Source: Campylobacterales bacterium
GTDB taxonomy: Bacteria; Campylobacterota; Campylobacteria; Campylobacterales; Sulfurimonadaceae
Direction of reading: 5' to 3'
Assembly: GCA_026390135.1 (NCBI GenBank)
Contig: JAPLGN010000009.1
Coordinates: 1-54,626 of the forward strand
DNA: 54,626 nucleotides
The position numbers and the translations under genes were made by a program. Positions 53,391 to 54,626 of this stretch are shown in pieces. The notes under the pieces are model-generated. The model saw only the letters and a list, made by a program, of their open reading frames with translations. It did not search any database and had not been told where the DNA came from. The stretch's first letter is position 1; each line of letters begins with the position of its first letter.

Positions 53391-54625
53391 TTCAACACGT
53401 TTTGCTGAACTGCATTCGCTTGGCTCATTGCGTATGAACCAGATTGTGCAAGAATATTGAATTTAGAGAAATTCGCAGATTCTGCTGCAAAGTCAACATC
53501 ACGGATATTTGATTCTGCCGCTTTAATGTTAACTTGCGTTACTGAAATATTATTAACAGTAGAAACCAATTGGTTTTGAACCGAACCCAGATCCGCACGA
53601 ATACTATCAAGCGCTTTTGTCGCAGACTCTGCAATGCTCATCGCCATTTGAGCGCCCTCAAATGATGTAAGACCAGCACTCAATTTTTTACCAGATTGCC
53701 ATGAACTTGAATTTACGTTAGCTCCTGCAGCACTTGCTACGTTTGCACTAAAGGCATCTCGTAAATCATTTAAATTTGCAGTGGCTTGTGCCATTCCTTT
53801 AGTAACCGTTCCTGAAATGATACCAATCGCAGCTGCTCCAGTAGAACCACTCACTTGAATATCACCTCCACCGATTTTCACCAATGATAAACGACCCATA
53901 ATAACATTTCCGCCTGCTGCGGCTGAAACCTTAGAGAAACTTCCATTACCTAATTTAGCTGCTCCTGCAGATGTAACGCTAATCTTGATTGCACGACCAT
54001 CCGTACTGTTAAGGTTTAGTTTTCCCTCTGCATCGACAGATGCTACAACACCCGTTGTCTCTTTTTTAGCATTGATTGCTGCTACAAGGACACCGGTACT
54101 GTCATTTTCTTTCATATCAGTAATGGTACCAATTTCAATACCGTTGATCAACATATTTTTAATCGTTCCAGAAGTAACTTTAGTAGCACCTGTTCCTTGA
54201 ACAACTGCTGTAGCACGGACTCCGGTCGTATCAGAATATTTATTGATTGTAGCAGCTAATGCACCAAGACCGGTACCGGCACTGGTAGAAACTTTTACCC
54301 CTTCAATGGTCAAAGCATTACTTCCATCAACTTTTTCAAATTTCATGGCAACCGTTGTTAATCCTGCACTACCGAGACTTACGGCAATGTTAGCCGTAGT
54401 TTCAAAACGTGTTGCTCCGGTTTTAGCAGTTGTAGTATCACCGATCGATGCATTAACCGTTTGATTACTGAACGCACCAACTTGGAATGACTTATTCGTA
54501 AACGATCCATTCAAAAGTGACTGACCGTTATAGCTCGTTTGATTTCCAATGTTATCTAACTGTTCCATTAAACGGACAACGTCAGCTTGAAGTGCTTTGC
54601 GAGAATCGGCACTTTGACCATCTTG
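53378..54625 (-). CDS. Flagellin, 5' part missing at window edge
   Basis: About 415 codons are visible; the gene continues beyond the right edge, so its real start is not seen. From the edge the frame reads QDGQSADSRKALQADVVRLM, the conserved D1 helix of flagellins, then IGNQTSYNGQSLLNG. The middle holds a flagellin hook-IN motif (IKNMLINGIEIGTITDMKEN) and Ala/Gly/Thr-rich domains likely exposed on the filament and glycosylated at Ser/Thr. The C-terminus is the D0 coiled coil (NIRDVDFAAESANFSKFNIL; QNVLKLLQ). No Cys is seen. The filament subunit is the likely acceptor of the neighbouring glycan genes. Confidence 0.95.
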   Translation of the reverse strand, partial: QDGQSADSRKALQADVVRLMEQLDNIGNQTSYNGQSLLNGSFTNKSFQVGAFSNQTVNASIGDTTTAKTGATRFETTANIAVSLGSAGLTTVAMKFEKVDGSNALTIEGVKVSTSAGTGLGALAATINKYSDTTGVRATAVVQGTGATKVTSGTIKNMLINGIEIGTITDMKENDSTGVLVAAINAKKETTGVVASVDAEGKLNLNSTDGRAIKISVTSAGAAKLGNGSFSKVSAAAGGNVIMGRLSLVKIGGGDIQVSGSTGAAAIGIISGTVTKGMAQATANLNDLRDAFSANVASAAGANVNSSSWQSGKKLSAGLTSFEGAQMAMSIAESATKALDSIRADLGSVQNQLVSTVNNISVTQVNIKAAESNIRDVDFAAESANFSKFNILAQSGSYAMSQANAVQQNVLKLLQ

Positions 54626-54626
54626 C

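Overview
The window looks like a chromosome segment of a Campylobacterota (Epsilonproteobacteria) member, most likely near Sulfuricurvum/Sulfurimonas. The signs are an S10-spc ribosomal cluster without L30 that stops at secY-map-infA, tandem DUF2393 genes, a fused HisIE, Helicobacter/Campylobacter-type pseudaminic acid (Pse) genes, a Maf protein beside flagellin, sigma-28 and sigma-54 type flagellar promoters, and a moderate to low GC content. The species call is inference from gene content and gene order; no search was run.

Layout. 1-6.2 kb: end of an SPFH protein, hisIE and two DUF2393 membrane proteins on the plus strand; then dapB-purF-radical SAM and trxB on the minus strand. 6.2-10 kb: accessory island between trxB and trxA with two tiny membrane peptides, a subtilisin-type autotransporter, a small lipoprotein, and a 59-residue HTH protein preceded by evenly spaced operator-like inverted repeats. 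10-13.6 kb: trxA, yraN, a formate dehydrogenase-like molybdoenzyme and an SDR. 13.6-16.3 kb: several copies of a dispersed palindromic repeat around a solo GIY-YIG nuclease, plus a secreted protein, cvfB and ppnP. 16.3-26.9 kb: infA, map, secY and 20 ribosomal protein genes, all on the minus strand from one clear sigma-70 promoter. 27-31.4 kb: an ATPase, an outer membrane barrel protein, rnhB, a polysaccharide deacetylase and an HDOD protein. The small SRP RNA gene, not annotated by any ORF, lies at about 31.56-31.66 kb.

31.7-54.6 kb is a flagellar assembly and flagellin glycosylation region. fliD has a sigma-28 type promoter. pseB-pseC-pseF-pseI follow a sigma-54 type promoter. An AT-rich block (37.6-45.6 kb) then encodes a complete-looking but unfamiliar sugar-nucleotide route: SIS isomerase, two related radical SAM enzymes, an NAD epimerase, a split and shortened transketolase, an unknown protein, a nucleotidyltransferase-kinase fusion with reversed domain order compared with HldE, and a second sugar nucleotidyltransferase. 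A CgeB-like glycosyltransferase, pseG, an ATP-grasp enzyme, an FkbM methyltransferase, a Gfo/Idh/MocA oxidoreductase, a Maf-type flagellin glycosyltransferase and the 3' part of a flagellin gene complete the locus. pseH is not in the window.

The two best leads for something undescribed are the radical SAM/mini-transketolase sugar cassette inside the Pse operon, and the GIY-YIG nuclease embedded in paired palindromic repeats whose two halves show compensatory base changes.
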